NCBI RefSeq assembly: GCF_000471905.2
Contig: NW_006499969.1
Location: 630,741-694,740, forward strand
Source of the DNA: Amborella trichopoda
Taxonomy: Eukaryota > Streptophyta > Magnoliopsida > Amborellales > Amborellaceae
Direction: 5' to 3'
Length of the DNA stretch: 64,000 nucleotides
Part shown: positions 35,801-42,965 of the stretch, piece by piece
Layout of the letters: every line of letters starts with the position of its first letter
Numbering within the stretch: position 1 is the stretch's first letter
Translations under genes and position numbers: made by a program
The notes under the pieces: model-generated
Told to the model about the DNA's origin: nothing
Seen by the model: the letters and a program-made list of their open reading frames with translations, nothing else
Database searches by the model: none

Positions 35801-36693
35801 CTTAACCACCCCAGTATAAATCAGAAACCCCCTACCAGCATTTGACCTTACTCATCTATGGAACACTATAGTCAGAAATCACGTTTGGTGAACTACGTTC
35901 ATTTTCAATTCTTTGCTTTGATTCATACCATCCATGATCAATACGAGATGATGTAACATCATTCACAAGTAGTCCAGCTATTCCCTATTTTTCCTCATTT
36001 GGAATTGATCAGATGACATCATTTACATATCATATGCATATAATCACACGGATATGGGTGGAATTCTCTTCTTTTTTTCAGTAAATGATGTAATTTCGAT
36101 ATGCAAAAGTCCACTACCAAGGCAGTTGGCAAAATACCCCATCTCCCAAGGAAGAAACCAAAGAATAATTCATCCAAAGAAATATTCCGAAAATTACAAA
36201 AAAGAAACAAAGAAAAAAAAAACATGAGATTACTCAATCCCCAGTTCCAAATTCAAATGTTAATCACACAGAAAGCAAAAATTATTCATAGAATATCTAA
36301 ATAAGGCCAATTGAGATTGCAACAGTGAAAAAAGAATAAGCAGTACAAAAAACCAACAAAAAATAAAAAGCAGTTAAGAACTTACACTTTCTCGATCCCC
36401 ATAAACGATATGTCATAGGAAGGTGAATAAACGACAGGAACCTATGATCATCACGCAGAAAAAGGATTCCAATATGACAGTTTGAACCCATAAATTTAGA
36501 GAGAGAGAGAGAGAGAAATGAATTGTGGGTTGGAAGAAATAGTACCCACAAAATAAAAAATTTCACTCACTTTGTTGGGAGGCACGTCAAAATAGAGTTT
36601 AGAGGACAGAATCCGTTTCCTCTTCATGTCTTCGACAACTATTTCAGCGGAAGTGGCAGCAGCAGCAGAAGCCGAGGACCGAGTGGCGGCCAT
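8321..36693 (-). CDS. HDA2: Class IV histone deacetylase, HDA2 (HDAC11-like), 13 exons
   Basis: Predicted zinc-dependent lysine deacetylase of the HDAC11 class, about 357 residues. Exons from 5' to 3': 36571-36693, 36386-36441, 34468-34585, 33292-33354, 18991-19059, 18748-18914, 18540-18604, 18369-18416, 18123-18167, 15938-15988, 11555-11641, 8510-8597, 8321-8415. All introns are GT-AG and phases agree except at exon 8. Motifs: KRKRILSSKLYFDVPP (residues 24-39); GWAINVGGGFHHC with H168/H169; IDLDAHQGNGHE with zinc ligands D206 and H208; IYNAGTDILDGDPLG with zinc ligand D286; TSGGYMK with catalytic Y329. The first ATG (36693) precedes a serine/alanine-rich leader; an in-frame ATG lies at codon 23. 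Length is slightly below Arabidopsis HDA2. The known family acts on acyl-lysine substrates; the physiological target here is unknown. Exon 8 has a +1 base problem that may be real, an error, or bypassed by another acceptor. Confidence 0.94.
8510..8597 (-). CDS. HDA2: HDA2 exon 12
   Basis: Acceptor TTGCAG, donor GTCAGT. Encodes VSPQGVIIRDEKVFCFAQEK then RVPLVMVTS, plus the first base of a glycine codon. Confidence 0.94.
9481..10005. repeat. MITE-like inverted-repeat element
   Basis: The ends are imperfect inverted repeats rich in GGCCGGTT and AACTGG: left CCAACTCGGCCGGTTTAACT, right end read inward CCAGCGTTTGAAATATCGAA followed by AACTGGCC. The core is A/T-rich. The CAGYGTTTGAAA-type end recurs at 16058. 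Confidence 0.55.
11395..11485. repeat. (GTAT)n microsatellite
   Basis: Tandem GTAT repeat (ATGTATGTATGTATGTATGT and degenerate flanks) in intron 11 next to exon 11. Plain simple repeat. Confidence 0.9.
11555..11641 (-). CDS. HDA2: HDA2 exon 11 (NAGTD zinc ligand)
   Basis: Acceptor TTTCAG, donor GTATCT. 29 residues, VAQSAFDPELVIYNAGTD then ILDGDPLGRLK. The aspartate of AGTD is the third zinc ligand. Confidence 0.96.
12960..14470 (+). mobile_element. LINE relic (zf-RVT and RNase H), plus strand
   Basis: Degenerate ORF2 tail, antisense to the host gene. zf-RVT: FAWNWAQRRVLTSDQLRKR near 13275, DEETADHLFLH near 13358, then LWMALVFALLWVAWKERNAT near 13520. RNase H: LKLNVDGHSLGNPDPSGFGG near 13770, STMIETIAILEGLKC near 13900, VERDSRNVISWA near 13975, ending TNADRAAKEGAAAG near 14125. 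Frames shift at least twice. The 3' end TTATTAATACAG with a downstream GA repeat is typical of plant LINE tails. 5'-truncated. Confidence 0.85.
14486..14870. other. Assembly gap with artefact-like flanks and GA repeats
   Basis: (GA)n at 14486-14528 and 14838-14870. N run at 14638-14739 (102 bases). The bases touching the gap (14529-14637 and 14740-14834) are made almost only of TA, AC, CG, GT and CT steps (for example GTTACGTTACGTTTACG), unlike any neighbouring DNA. They look like sequencing noise from reads that failed in the GA repeat. A 181-residue open frame running through the N run is meaningless. Confidence 0.85.
15120..15325. repeat. Tandem duplication, unit about 103 bp
   Basis: Two direct copies of a unit starting ATGTTGAACCTCATTTC, each with GTTGCATGTGTACAG and GATCTTAAAGGGAAGAC. 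The copies differ by a few substitutions. Located in intron 10. Confidence 0.9.
15938..15988 (-). CDS. HDA2: HDA2 exon 10
   Basis: Acceptor TTGCAG, donor GTGAAT. 17 residues, SGTTTEEYLERLNKELQ. It continues the VxSGTTTxEYL family block from exon 9 across a 2.1-kb intron. Confidence 0.93.
16058..16400. repeat. hAT/MITE-like fragment
   Basis: Begins CAATGTTTGAAAAATCGCTG and is rich in GATCCGGATCG motifs, then AACTGGCCAGTTC. This resembles the ends at 6868, 57945, 60505 and 61969. No second end is identified. Confidence 0.5.
17476..17998. repeat. Direct pair of GGGTGGCAATGGACC-type repeat ends
   Basis: Two blocks, 17476-17648 and about 17850-17997, share CCGACCTTTYRRGTCCAAA, GGTCNGGTCCATTGCCAC and terminal CCTA. 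The first begins TAGGGGTGACAACGGGTTGA, the inverted counterpart of its own end AGGTCCATTGCCACCCTA. The flanks GGCCGGATCTGG (17434) and CCGATCCGACCCGG (17997) look like one further repeat split by this insertion. Confidence 0.6.
18123..18167 (-). CDS. HDA2: HDA2 exon 9
   Basis: Acceptor TTTTAG, donor GTAATT. 15 residues, DFEARRFIDQKVELQ, phase 0 at both ends. Matches the ARRFIDQKVE block of plant HDA2. Confidence 0.93.
18369..18416 (-). CDS. HDA2: HDA2 exon 8, frame problem
   Basis: Acceptor AACAG, donor GTGAGT. The expected reading RVYIF then DMYNRNIYPH is split between two frames: the first frame gives GRVYIF and the second FDMYNRNIYPH, with a five-T run between them. One T too many explains it. 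Alternatively an acceptor four bases downstream (exon upper end 18412) keeps frame and gives EFIFFDMYN. Confidence 0.85.
18540..18604 (-). CDS. HDA2: HDA2 exon 7 (zinc-binding DxH motif)
   Basis: Acceptor GTGCAG, donor GTGGGC. Encodes VMIIDLDAHQGNGHEWDF then AND. The second aspartate and the histidine of DLDAH are zinc ligands. It ends with one base of a split codon. Confidence 0.95.
18748..18914 (-). CDS. HDA2: HDA2 exon 6 (HH catalytic motif)
   Basis: Acceptor GTACAG, donor GTAGGT. Encodes 55 residues plus a split arginine codon. Contains VGGTILAGKLALERGWAI, the active-site VGGGFHHC and GGGFCAYADITLCVEFAF. The two adjacent histidines are the general acid/base pair of the HDAC fold. Confidence 0.96.
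18991..19059 (-). CDS. HDA2: HDA2 exon 5
   Basis: Acceptor TTTACAG, donor GTTGTT. 23 residues, VPPVAVFPNCILQMKVLKP then FRSQ. The family block VPPVAxFPN continues directly from exon 4, which supports splicing across the giant intron. Confidence 0.93.
20713..21339. mobile_element. Non-autonomous hAT (627 bp) inside the hAT transposase
   Basis: Flanked by an exact 8-bp duplication GACCTCAT (20705-20712 and 21340-21347), the hAT signature. Termini: CAATGTTTCAAAAAGTGCTA and, read inward from the right, TAGTGATTTAAAAAGCGGAT. It carries GC-rich subterminal blocks of GGGC/GCCC and an AT-rich core. It cuts the host transposase codons within CIDL/MLELIG. Its terminus matches the right end of the host element, so the two are related. 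Confidence 0.95.
22014..22524. mobile_element. MITE (511 bp) inside the hAT relic
   Basis: Inverted repeats of about 90 bp: left AGGGAAATATCCTTGTACCC, right read inward AGGGAAAATATCTCCATACC; both continue ATATCTCAATAGACYCAARG. Flanked by AAATTAT (22007-22013 and 22525-22531). The internal GAGAGA-rich stretch has no coding. Family not named. Confidence 0.92.
24040..24600 (-). pseudogene. LINE RNase H domain
   Basis: Starts GTIKFSFDGCSLATLDRLRI, then AQRTEALALLEGLRQ, AEGDSYNIICWA, and ends VWHESNSHVDSLTKEGALT. The D-E-D residues of RNase H are recognisable. A frame change lies near 24360. Confidence 0.85.
24920..25250 (-). pseudogene. LINE zf-RVT domain
   Basis: PPKIQFFNWIALHQRVLTVN followed by LPIPNRCTMCFEAEETSVYL and YIHCPLVTSLWG: the zinc-binding C-x2-C and H-C pattern of the zf-RVT domain between reverse transcriptase and RNase H. 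Confidence 0.85.
25874..26249. mobile_element. Short hAT-type MITE inside the LINE
   Basis: About 375 bp. Shares with 20713-21339 the left block GCTAGGCGACC and CCAGGCTGCCCAG, the core CTAAAATAGGCTCTAATG and CAAAAAATGCCCTCAACAAG, and the right end CCGCTTTTTAAATCACTRG. It lacks about 230 bp of the longer copy, so it is a deletion derivative. It separates LINE residues WDKMCSLWVLV from LLGKWWRRYATQ. The left edge is uncertain by about 15 bp and no duplication is clear. Confidence 0.85.
26350..27970 (-). pseudogene. LINE reverse transcriptase
   Basis: Landmarks: YKILAKVLASRLREVLGLVI, then HHVAFVKDSQIYDGALVAHE (27243 downward), VKLDWAMADGHVDWGV, a frame change, LRQGNPLSPFPCAIIAE, then LKYADNTLVLCN near 26740. 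The catalytic YADD box is YADN. Next comes VFEWVTGFKINLGKSKMIGI. Inactive. Confidence 0.9.
28030..28780 (-). pseudogene. LINE apurinic-type endonuclease
   Basis: Begins LSLNACGLGNPSKCSAIRDI (28770 downward). Continues in another frame with GIWVVWDPSLFTL, FTIYGPHTDN, then LIDIPLQGAQYTWS and KYTSDHYPILL. These are the EEP-domain landmarks (N-terminal Asn, YTW, SDHYP). Two frameshifts. Confidence 0.88.
28800..30960 (-). pseudogene. LINE ORF1-like region
   Basis: The coding strand is strongly C-rich, giving proline/serine-rich frames (for example 30404-29889 and 29483-29019). Near 30664-30440 a frame with DLESIAAKPRQAKFKGATL and NSCGLLIAIHWKSMEYL resembles the DUF4283-type RNA-binding region of plant LINE ORF1. 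No single intact frame covers it; the long alternative open frames are products of the base bias. Confidence 0.6.
31000..33291. other. Intron 4 remainder with small duplications
   Basis: No coding region is recognised. 31404-31556 is a direct duplication (about 75 bp; AAGGGAAGAAAKGCAYGTGA, TCACTCGTATCAAGATT). 32818-32900 is a direct duplication of about 40 bp (CAATCCTTTACAAAGAAC, CCATGTATAACTTATAC). Confidence 0.7.
33292..33354 (-). CDS. HDA2: HDA2 exon 4
   Basis: Acceptor TGGCAG, donor GTAACA. Encodes VHTEEYLKSLRSSLNVSLI plus IE, phase 0 at both ends. It is followed by the 14.2-kb intron 4. Confidence 0.92.
33355..36385 (-). other. HDA2 introns 3 (33355-34467) and 2 (34586-36385)
   Basis: Introns of 1113 and 1800 bp around exon 3. 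AT-rich, no transposon or coding region that I recognise. Confidence 0.8.
34468..34585 (-). CDS. HDA2: HDA2 exon 3
   Basis: Acceptor TGTAG, donor GTATCT. Encodes HPFDSSKWGRICQFLVVEG and on to LVEPLEASKDDLLV. HPFDSSKWGR and PLEASK are hallmark blocks of plant HDA2. Confidence 0.93.
36386..36441 (-). CDS. HDA2: HDA2 exon 2
   Basis: Acceptor CATAG, donor GTAAGT. Encodes VPVVYSPSYDISFMGIEK plus two bases of a split valine codon. Conserved HDAC11-type N-terminal core. Confidence 0.93.
36571..36693 (-). CDS. HDA2: HDA2 exon 1
   Basis: Begins with ATG in the context GGCTATGGCC. It encodes 41 residues, from MAATRSSASAAAATSAE to FDVPPNK. Donor GTGAGT, phase 0. The alanine/serine-rich leader is typical of a poorly conserved N-terminus. 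Confidence 0.9.
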
Positions 36694-36796
36694 AGCCAGA
36701 AGCAGTGGAATTGGGGATGAAGAGAGAGAAGAGGACTCCGTGGTGCGGAGAGCCGAATCTCCGTCGGATGATTTTAAATTGGAAAGAGTTTATATA
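36694..36796 (-). promoter_or_regulatory. HDA2: Proposed HDA2 core promoter and 5'UTR; TATA box in a MITE end
   Basis: On the minus strand TATATAAA (36789-36796) lies 96-103 bp upstream of the ATG, within CTCTATATAAACTC. A transcription start about 30 bp downstream (near 36760) would give a 5'UTR of about 65-70 nt, CT-rich (TCTTCTCTCTCTTC). The TATA sits inside the left inverted repeat of MITE copy B, whose other copies read CTCTATACAAAC. Position and orientation are what a plant promoter needs; usage is inferred. Confidence 0.6.
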
Positions 36797-37140
36797 GAGC
36801 CCAGGCTCTAAACAATCAAACTAGAGCCCACTTCAAAAATTCGAAGCGGTTGTTTTGATGCCCAAATATCCTCGAAGCTGTTATCTCGACCAGATGCTAG
36901 AAAAAAAATGGATTTCTAAGTTTCGAAAATAGCGCAAAATAAATTTCAAATTTTAAAAGTAGTGTATCATTTTTTGATAATTTTCAAGTTACTGCTTGAA
37001 AATTTAAATTTTATAATTAAAAATAAAAATATATTTTAAGACTATCACAAAGATTTTCAATATTGAAACCACAAGGTACTATGTTAAGTTGGGTTCTAAT
37101 TTGATTGTTGAGAGTCGCAGCTCTATACAAACTTGCACCC
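36781..37140. mobile_element. Mutator-like MITE, copy B, at the HDA2 promoter
   Basis: 360 bp. Left end GGAAAGAGTTTATATAGAGC; right end read inward GGGTGCAAGTTTGTATAGAG. Flanked by 9-bp near-identical duplications TTTTAAATT (36772-36780) and TTTCAAATT (37141-37149). Inner repeats include CTCTAAACAATCAAAC. The 9-bp duplication and long inverted repeats are Mutator-superfamily traits. It ends about 90 bp from the HDA2 start codon. Confidence 0.88.
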
Positions 37141-37184
37141 TTTCAAATTATATTACATAATAAAATATACATATCTATATATCT

Positions 37185-37480
37185 ATGCTACATTATTAAG
37201 CACACGAGTTAAAAGGTGGACACCGGTCGCGAAAATAAGAATGGGCCTATGGTAGGAGACATTCCTATATTAAGGGTACATTATCAAGCAAGAGTTAATG
37301 GATGGACACATGTCACGAAAATAAGAATCCACCCTAACTCTATAGAGGTTGTAGGAGACATTCCCACATTTAAAGATGCATTATTAAGCAAGAGTTAAAG
37401 GGTGAACATGTGTCGTGAAAGTAAGAAGGGACCATAACTCTTTAGAGGTTGTAGAAGACATTCCCAAATTTAAGGGAGAA
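37185..37480. repeat. Tandem repeat, three units of about 77-111 bp
   Basis: Each unit starts CATTATYAAGCAMRAGTTAA and contains GAAARTAAGAA and GGAGACATTCC. The first unit lacks the middle part (ACTCTWTAGAGGTTGTAG) found in units two and three. No coding. Confidence 0.9.
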
Positions 37481-38340
37481 TGACTTTTTGAAGTGAGACA
37501 GACATCTTTTGTCTTAAAATTAGTGCGTAGAAGAGAGTGAGACTTTTTGAAGAGGGAGATGTCCCTGGTCGGATGGATCGATCTCGCCTTCCCGGATCTA
37601 GGTGATTAGGTGACACGTGTTTCGAGTTCGAAAGACCCAGGACCTGAGACCACTCTCTCGGGAACCTTGTTCACAGAACAAGTGCAGGTGCCCAACTAGT
37701 TAGAGAGGAATTTTAAAACTTGAGGTGGGGACCAACCTCACCTGGGTCAATGACTCTCTCTTGACCTGCAATCTCCTTGTTTTCTGCACAGCACCAACAT
37801 GGTTAATTTGCAAGACAAGTGGGCCGAAGGACCCACCCTTATCTTAGGACGGTGCACATTCATAGAGAATATGAGAAGTTAAGATGATGAAAAAGACGAT
37901 GTGAATGGAGGGAGGGAAGAGAAAAGCACTAGACAAGGGGACGAGCCTAGCCTAATAGCTTGACATGTATAATGACTCGGAATGGTAGCAAGAAAGGCAC
38001 AGTAACTCAGACCGACGCGGCTGCAATACTACTCAAAACCAAGGGCGACATGACTGTCCTAATCTTGTGTGGCCGCAAGACGGGCATGGTACTCAGGAAC
38101 AGCACGACGGTAATACTGCTCGACAGCCAGACCGCTATGACAGTGCTAGATTGAGTCTATCCTTTAATCAAGCGAGAAGAGAAGAAGAAGGAAGAAAAGA
38201 GAACAAAGGGAAGAGACGAGACGGCAAAGATGGAAGGTCCCGACGGCTTTAAGCATCGTCGTCCATAGTTGTGGAGTAACAGCGTCATGACCCCTAAACG
38301 ACGCTAGACACTACTGCTATCGGCAAAAGGGCAAGCAGTG
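37480..38340. other. No gene recognised
   Basis: Mixed-composition sequence between tandem repeats. Short open frames (37960-38154 and 38067-38252) show no family motif. It may be the edge of the repeat system that follows. Confidence 0.4.
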
Positions 38341-38830
38341 AACTGTAGATGGCGTTAGCCATCGCAGTCAGCAACACGAGGAGGCAACATGACCCTTCGT
38401 GGGTGGCGATAGACATCGCCGTCCACGATAGGTACAAAGCGTAAGAAGCCTGCGAGCGGCAATAGACATTGTCGCGACCCTTCACAGGCGGCGATAGCCA
38501 TCGCCGTTTACTAGAGATGCAGCGCACAAGAGAAAGACACACGGGCGATGATAGTCATTGTGGCGACCCTTCGCGGGCAGCGATAAGCATTACCATCTGC
38601 GAGAGACACAAAGCACAGACGAGATCCCGTAGGCCACGATACGCATAGCCATCGCGATGGGCGTGCAGCAGGGTGAGACCCCTGTGGGTGGCGATAGGCA
38701 TCACCGTCTGCGCTTGTGCAAGATGCCGAAGACACGCTTGCAGACGGCGATGAGCAGCGCCATCTGTGACCCATAAGAAGAAAGAAAAAAGGCTCGCGAT
38801 CGACTATGCACATCGCCGCGTGTGACACCA
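38341..38830. repeat. GC-rich minisatellite of small palindromes
   Basis: About nine degenerate units of 50-60 bp, each centred on a hairpin-forming core of the type GGCGATAGNCATCGCC (clear at 38402, 38491 and 38688; degenerate elsewhere). Linkers repeat GCGACCCTTCRCRGGCGG. Open frames across it (for example minus 38915-38511) follow the repeat and have no family motif. Confidence 0.85.
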
Positions 38831-40450
38831 ATCTTAGAGTTGAAACATGAATCCGACCTGCTGCTTGAGCACGGCCTGACTCACTGTATGCTCCTTCAAT
38901 AGGCGTTACGCACAATGATGACTAACATCATGCGCGAAGCTACAAGAAGGAAAAAAAAAAGAGGCATGCACGACACTGCCACTGCGGTGCATGGCCTCTA
39001 AGAAAGGCTCAGAGGAAGAAAGAAGAGAAGAAGAGGCAAAGAAAACTGAAAAGAGAGAAGAAAAGAAGAGAAAGAAAATACCTTGAGAGTAGGAGGGGTA
39101 CCACTCTAAACTTTCTCTTTCATCTTTCTCTCCAAGACGCACCACGAATCCAAGGAAGAATATTATTGCTCAACGTAGTGTTTACAATGACTTTTTTCAG
39201 CCTCTTCTCAATGAGAAGTAGCGTCTATTTATAGACTAGGGCTAAAACGTGGATAGATGACCCAAAACTAACCCTAATTGATGATAATTACATCTTTTTA
39301 TAATTAAATAAAATAAAAAAATAGGGTACAAAATGACTGATTTGCCCCTGCTTAACAATTGAGAAAATTTCAAAATAGTCCCTACTGAGAACTAGGGACG
39401 TTTTTTATTGTTCTCGGACGATCCGGCTTCCGAATGAACAAAAGATGATTGCCATTGCGTAGGGCTTGATGCTATGATCACTTGGATATTAATTTTAAGT
39501 CATGAATCACACTTTAAAGGCATGATCACATAACTTGAAATTCACATAGATCTTGAAAACTTTCGATCGATAATGCATCTTCATGTCGATGTTTTTCTAT
39601 GATTTCTTTACTGAATTGCACTGAGCATGTCATCACGATTGCGTTGCAACAAACGGGGCGCGATTTGGTGCCCGAATGAAGTTTTGGCCATCTCCGACTT
39701 TTGGTCGAAATTTACAGTCACTTTGACTCGTTCGTGTATGGAATCCAACCGTTCATCACGTGTGGGGTTCGGACCAGTGATAACCATGTACCCTACGCAA
39801 GCTATGCAACTGGTCTCATGTCGATCGGATTGCGGGCATTGTGATTTGGTCACTCAAGTGACCAGAGGTATTGCTGATTTTTTGCATCGTGCAGCTTCGA
39901 ATTGCAAACTTCTCTCTAGCTTTTCTCTCGGTTCAGTCATTGTCACGGGACATGCCATATATCAAAACGCTCGTCTTAACGAGACAAACAGATTCCAACA
40001 AGTTTAAGCACGATCTGATCTCAGAAGAGTGAGATGTGAGCATCACAACTCACTATTTGTGACTGTCCCTTTAATGGAGCTTAGTTACAGGGTGGACACA
40101 CGGGAATAATGTGCAGCTCCTCCTGTTTTAGTTTTTTACCCATAACTTCTTCCTGAAGTGTCCGTTTAAGCTGAAATTTGACCTCTGGAGGTTTTCAACC
40201 ATATCGGATCCAATAGCAGTAATCGCACGGCTGTTTGATGCTCCGAAAATAGGGTTTCAGTTATAAGGGTCTCTTTTAGGGTGCTAAAGGCTGATTATGC
40301 CGAAACTGTTTCTTTGTCTGCACTGCCTTAGACATATCGGAATGTGACGAAACTTGGTTGGTGACTTTTAGGAGTCCTTATAAAGATCATGGCTAATTAT
40401 GGGGTCATTCTAAGACTGTCAAAATTTTCATTGTTTGTCAGGCTTTATTG
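38830..40450. repeat. Left copy of a diverged direct repeat (possible LTR)
   Basis: About 39050-40400 aligns in the same order to 42950-44290. Shared landmarks: an A/G-rich start, GTGCCATATATCAAAA-type block (39950 and 43868), CGGATCCAATAGCAGT versus TAAATCCAATGGCAGT, TTTGANGCTCCGARAA, and ATATCGGAATGTGACRAAAC. The similarity is patchy, which indicates great age. LTR status is inferred from the layout only; no TG..CA ends are secure. Confidence 0.6.
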
Positions 40451-42700
40451 ATCGACTTCTCTCTTTTATTCCGCATCGGGGACCCATGGTGTTGAAAAAT
40501 ATCTTCAAACAGCATGCTCCGTCGAATATTGTGCTTAGAGAAAAGCGAGAAGGAAAATATTCAGAAAATTTCCTCTAGATTTATTTCTTTTTTTTTCCTA
40601 GCCACAAGACCACGTGAACACCGAGGAAAAATCCATGTAATGCTATAACTAGGATGCTCATACGTTTGGATGCATTTGTCGCGAATGCATCCGTGGAGAC
40701 CTTGGGGGGAGAAAAGACTTTTGAGGGATCTTGTCGAAGTCCTCACCCTCAAGGGACTATTCATGATTCTGGCAACTGAGGATTTTGTGTGGACCCCGTT
40801 GGTCGGAATCAGGTCTATCTGGCGGCTAAGTGCCTTGCTTTATGGCACTATTCTCATTTGGTCCGGGTTTCTTTGTTTTTGGATTGACAGCCAAAAAGCC
40901 TTTGGTCGACGTTGTTCACTTCTACACCAGGTTTGCTTTTAACAAGGGTACTTATATGGGCCCCATCCTGCCGGGTCCAGTCGGGGGCTTTTTGTTAACC
41001 TGTTCCGAAGGTCTAGGCCTGTCGGCTAGGGAGGGATTTTGGCTAGGCGGCCTCATGGCGAGGCATCACCATGAAGTCTCTGACAGGTTTCACCCTGGCT
41101 TTGTCAGTTTCTTGCCTTCATGGGCCTCTTTGATTTGTTGAAATGACTTTCTTGTTTTTGGAGGGATCTTTCGGTCATTGTCCTCACCCTCAAGGAGTCT
41201 TCTTATTTTTGAAGGATCTATTGTTCATTGCCCCCACCCTCAGTGACTCTTTTTATTTTTGGTGTTTGGGAGATCTTGTCAGGCTCTCACTCCCAAGTAA
41301 GTCATCTTGTGTTTTTGATGAGGTCATGATGCTGCATTAATCTGCTTTATAGGTCCAAGCGCCCTTTGCCGATTTTCACCTGGACTGGGGAAGTAGCGTC
41401 GTAAAGACGGTTGTCACCAACCACTTTTATTTTTGGGCTCTTTTAACCACGACTTTTCAGCCATGTCCACCCCTTTTCATCCATTTTTGCTCACGGCACC
41501 CTTTCGGGTTTTCACCGTGCCCCAGTTTTTGTTTTCACGAAACTCTTTTACTCATGGTTTCGTGACCATGCCCATCCGTCGTTTTTACTCATGGTGTTCC
41601 CTTATCCAGGTATACACCATGCCCATTATTCTTTTTTTTTTTTTTGTGAAGGCGTTTTTAGGGTCATTCCTTCGAGACCAGTGAGAAGCCTTTTAACGTC
41701 ATGCGGCCAGGACATGTACTATAGTTTAAGGCCATACAACTGGACCATGGTGGTGATGGATGGCAGTTGTTGAGGCCATTGAGTGAGTATGGTGGTAGTT
41801 TTGGCTCACTTTGGGGAAATGGCACGAGGTTGCCTATGAGAAATAGATGATGTATGGATGGAAGATAGAAAGTGGTGACCCACTAGCTGATGACGAGTAT
41901 GGATGGCGGGATGGTTCGCCGTTATGTGAGCATGGGTGAAACTCACTAGGGAATGATGGATGATGGTAATGAAGTGAGTGTACTTACTGGGGAAGCAATG
42001 AAGGTGGTATGCGCACATGAACGGTTCGGTTAGGGAAGGTATGCGTGAAGATGCACGTAAAGGGCGTGTGCGCATATGTGGGGGCGTCTTTAAGGTCATG
42101 CCTGCAGGACCTGTGCAAAGCAATTTAACGTCATAAGGCCAGGACATTCACTATAGTTTAAGGTCATATAGCTTGGACCGTGGTTGTGCAATTTAAAGTC
42201 ATGCGATTAGGACCATGCAGTTTAAAGTCGTGCAACTAGACCTCTGCTACAGTTTAAGGTCATATAGTTTGGACCATGAAGTTTAGGGTCGTGCACCTAG
42301 ACCATTGTAGATTGTCACGTAAGTAAAGATCCGTGGGAGATAAAGGCAATGATTCGGTGAGAAGTGGACCCATTGGGGATTAATGGGGTAAATGTGACTC
42401 CACGGGATAATGAGCAATGGTATGTAGGTAACTCTGCTAAGAATGAAAGCCGGAGCACAGATGCAACCCCACTGGGGATTGAAGAGATAAGAATGACCCT
42501 AACTCCAATGCGGATAATAGGGCTGCAATACGGATGTGACTCCTACTGTGGATCATGCAGCTCCACTGGGAATTACAGTCGGGAGCACAGGTGTAACCTC
42601 ATGGGGATAGAGGTATACATTTCACAGCTTAAAGTCATGCGAATGGACTATTTTTCTCGTCGTTTAACATCTTGTTGCAAGGACACGTGCAAACCCTAGG
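40450..42700. other. Non-coding core between the direct repeats
   Basis: No gag or pol motif is visible in any frame. It carries repeated blocks: TTTTTGRAGGATCT with CTCACCCTCA at 41150-41290; chains of TTTACTCATGGT and CACCATGCCC phrases at 41440-41640; and 42090-42310, five or more short units of the type GTTTAAGGTCATATAGYTTGG. Likely a large non-autonomous retroelement interior, inferred. Confidence 0.45.
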
Positions 42701-42965
42701 TGTGTGCCAGCGAATATGAGATAAGAAAAAGGGAGGAAAATAGGGGAGAAAGGCGCCGCTCTGGCTTTATCAACGGGTAAGGGATGGTAGAGAGGAAAGA
42801 AATAAGAGAGAGAGATGGTGACATGCACACCCCCTAGATGTGTACCAACGAATATGAGATGAGGAAGGGAGAGAAAAATAAGGAAGAGAAAGGCACCACA
42901 CTGGCTTTACCAGCGGGTAAAGGGTGATAGAGAGGGAGAAAATAAGAGAGAAAGGAGAGAGAGGA
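42700..42965. repeat. Tandem duplication, unit about 130 bp
   Basis: Two copies starting TAGRTGTGTRCCARCGAAT and continuing AGAAAGGCRCC, CTGGCTTTAYCARCGGGTAA, then GA-rich tails. Lies at the start of the right direct repeat. Confidence 0.88.

Noticed and set aside
38511..38915. 134-residue minus-strand open frame
   Set aside because: It follows the palindromic minisatellite and shows no family motif.
39627..40007. 126-residue plus-strand open frame
   Set aside because: It lies in the left direct-repeat copy, is not kept in the right copy and has no motif.
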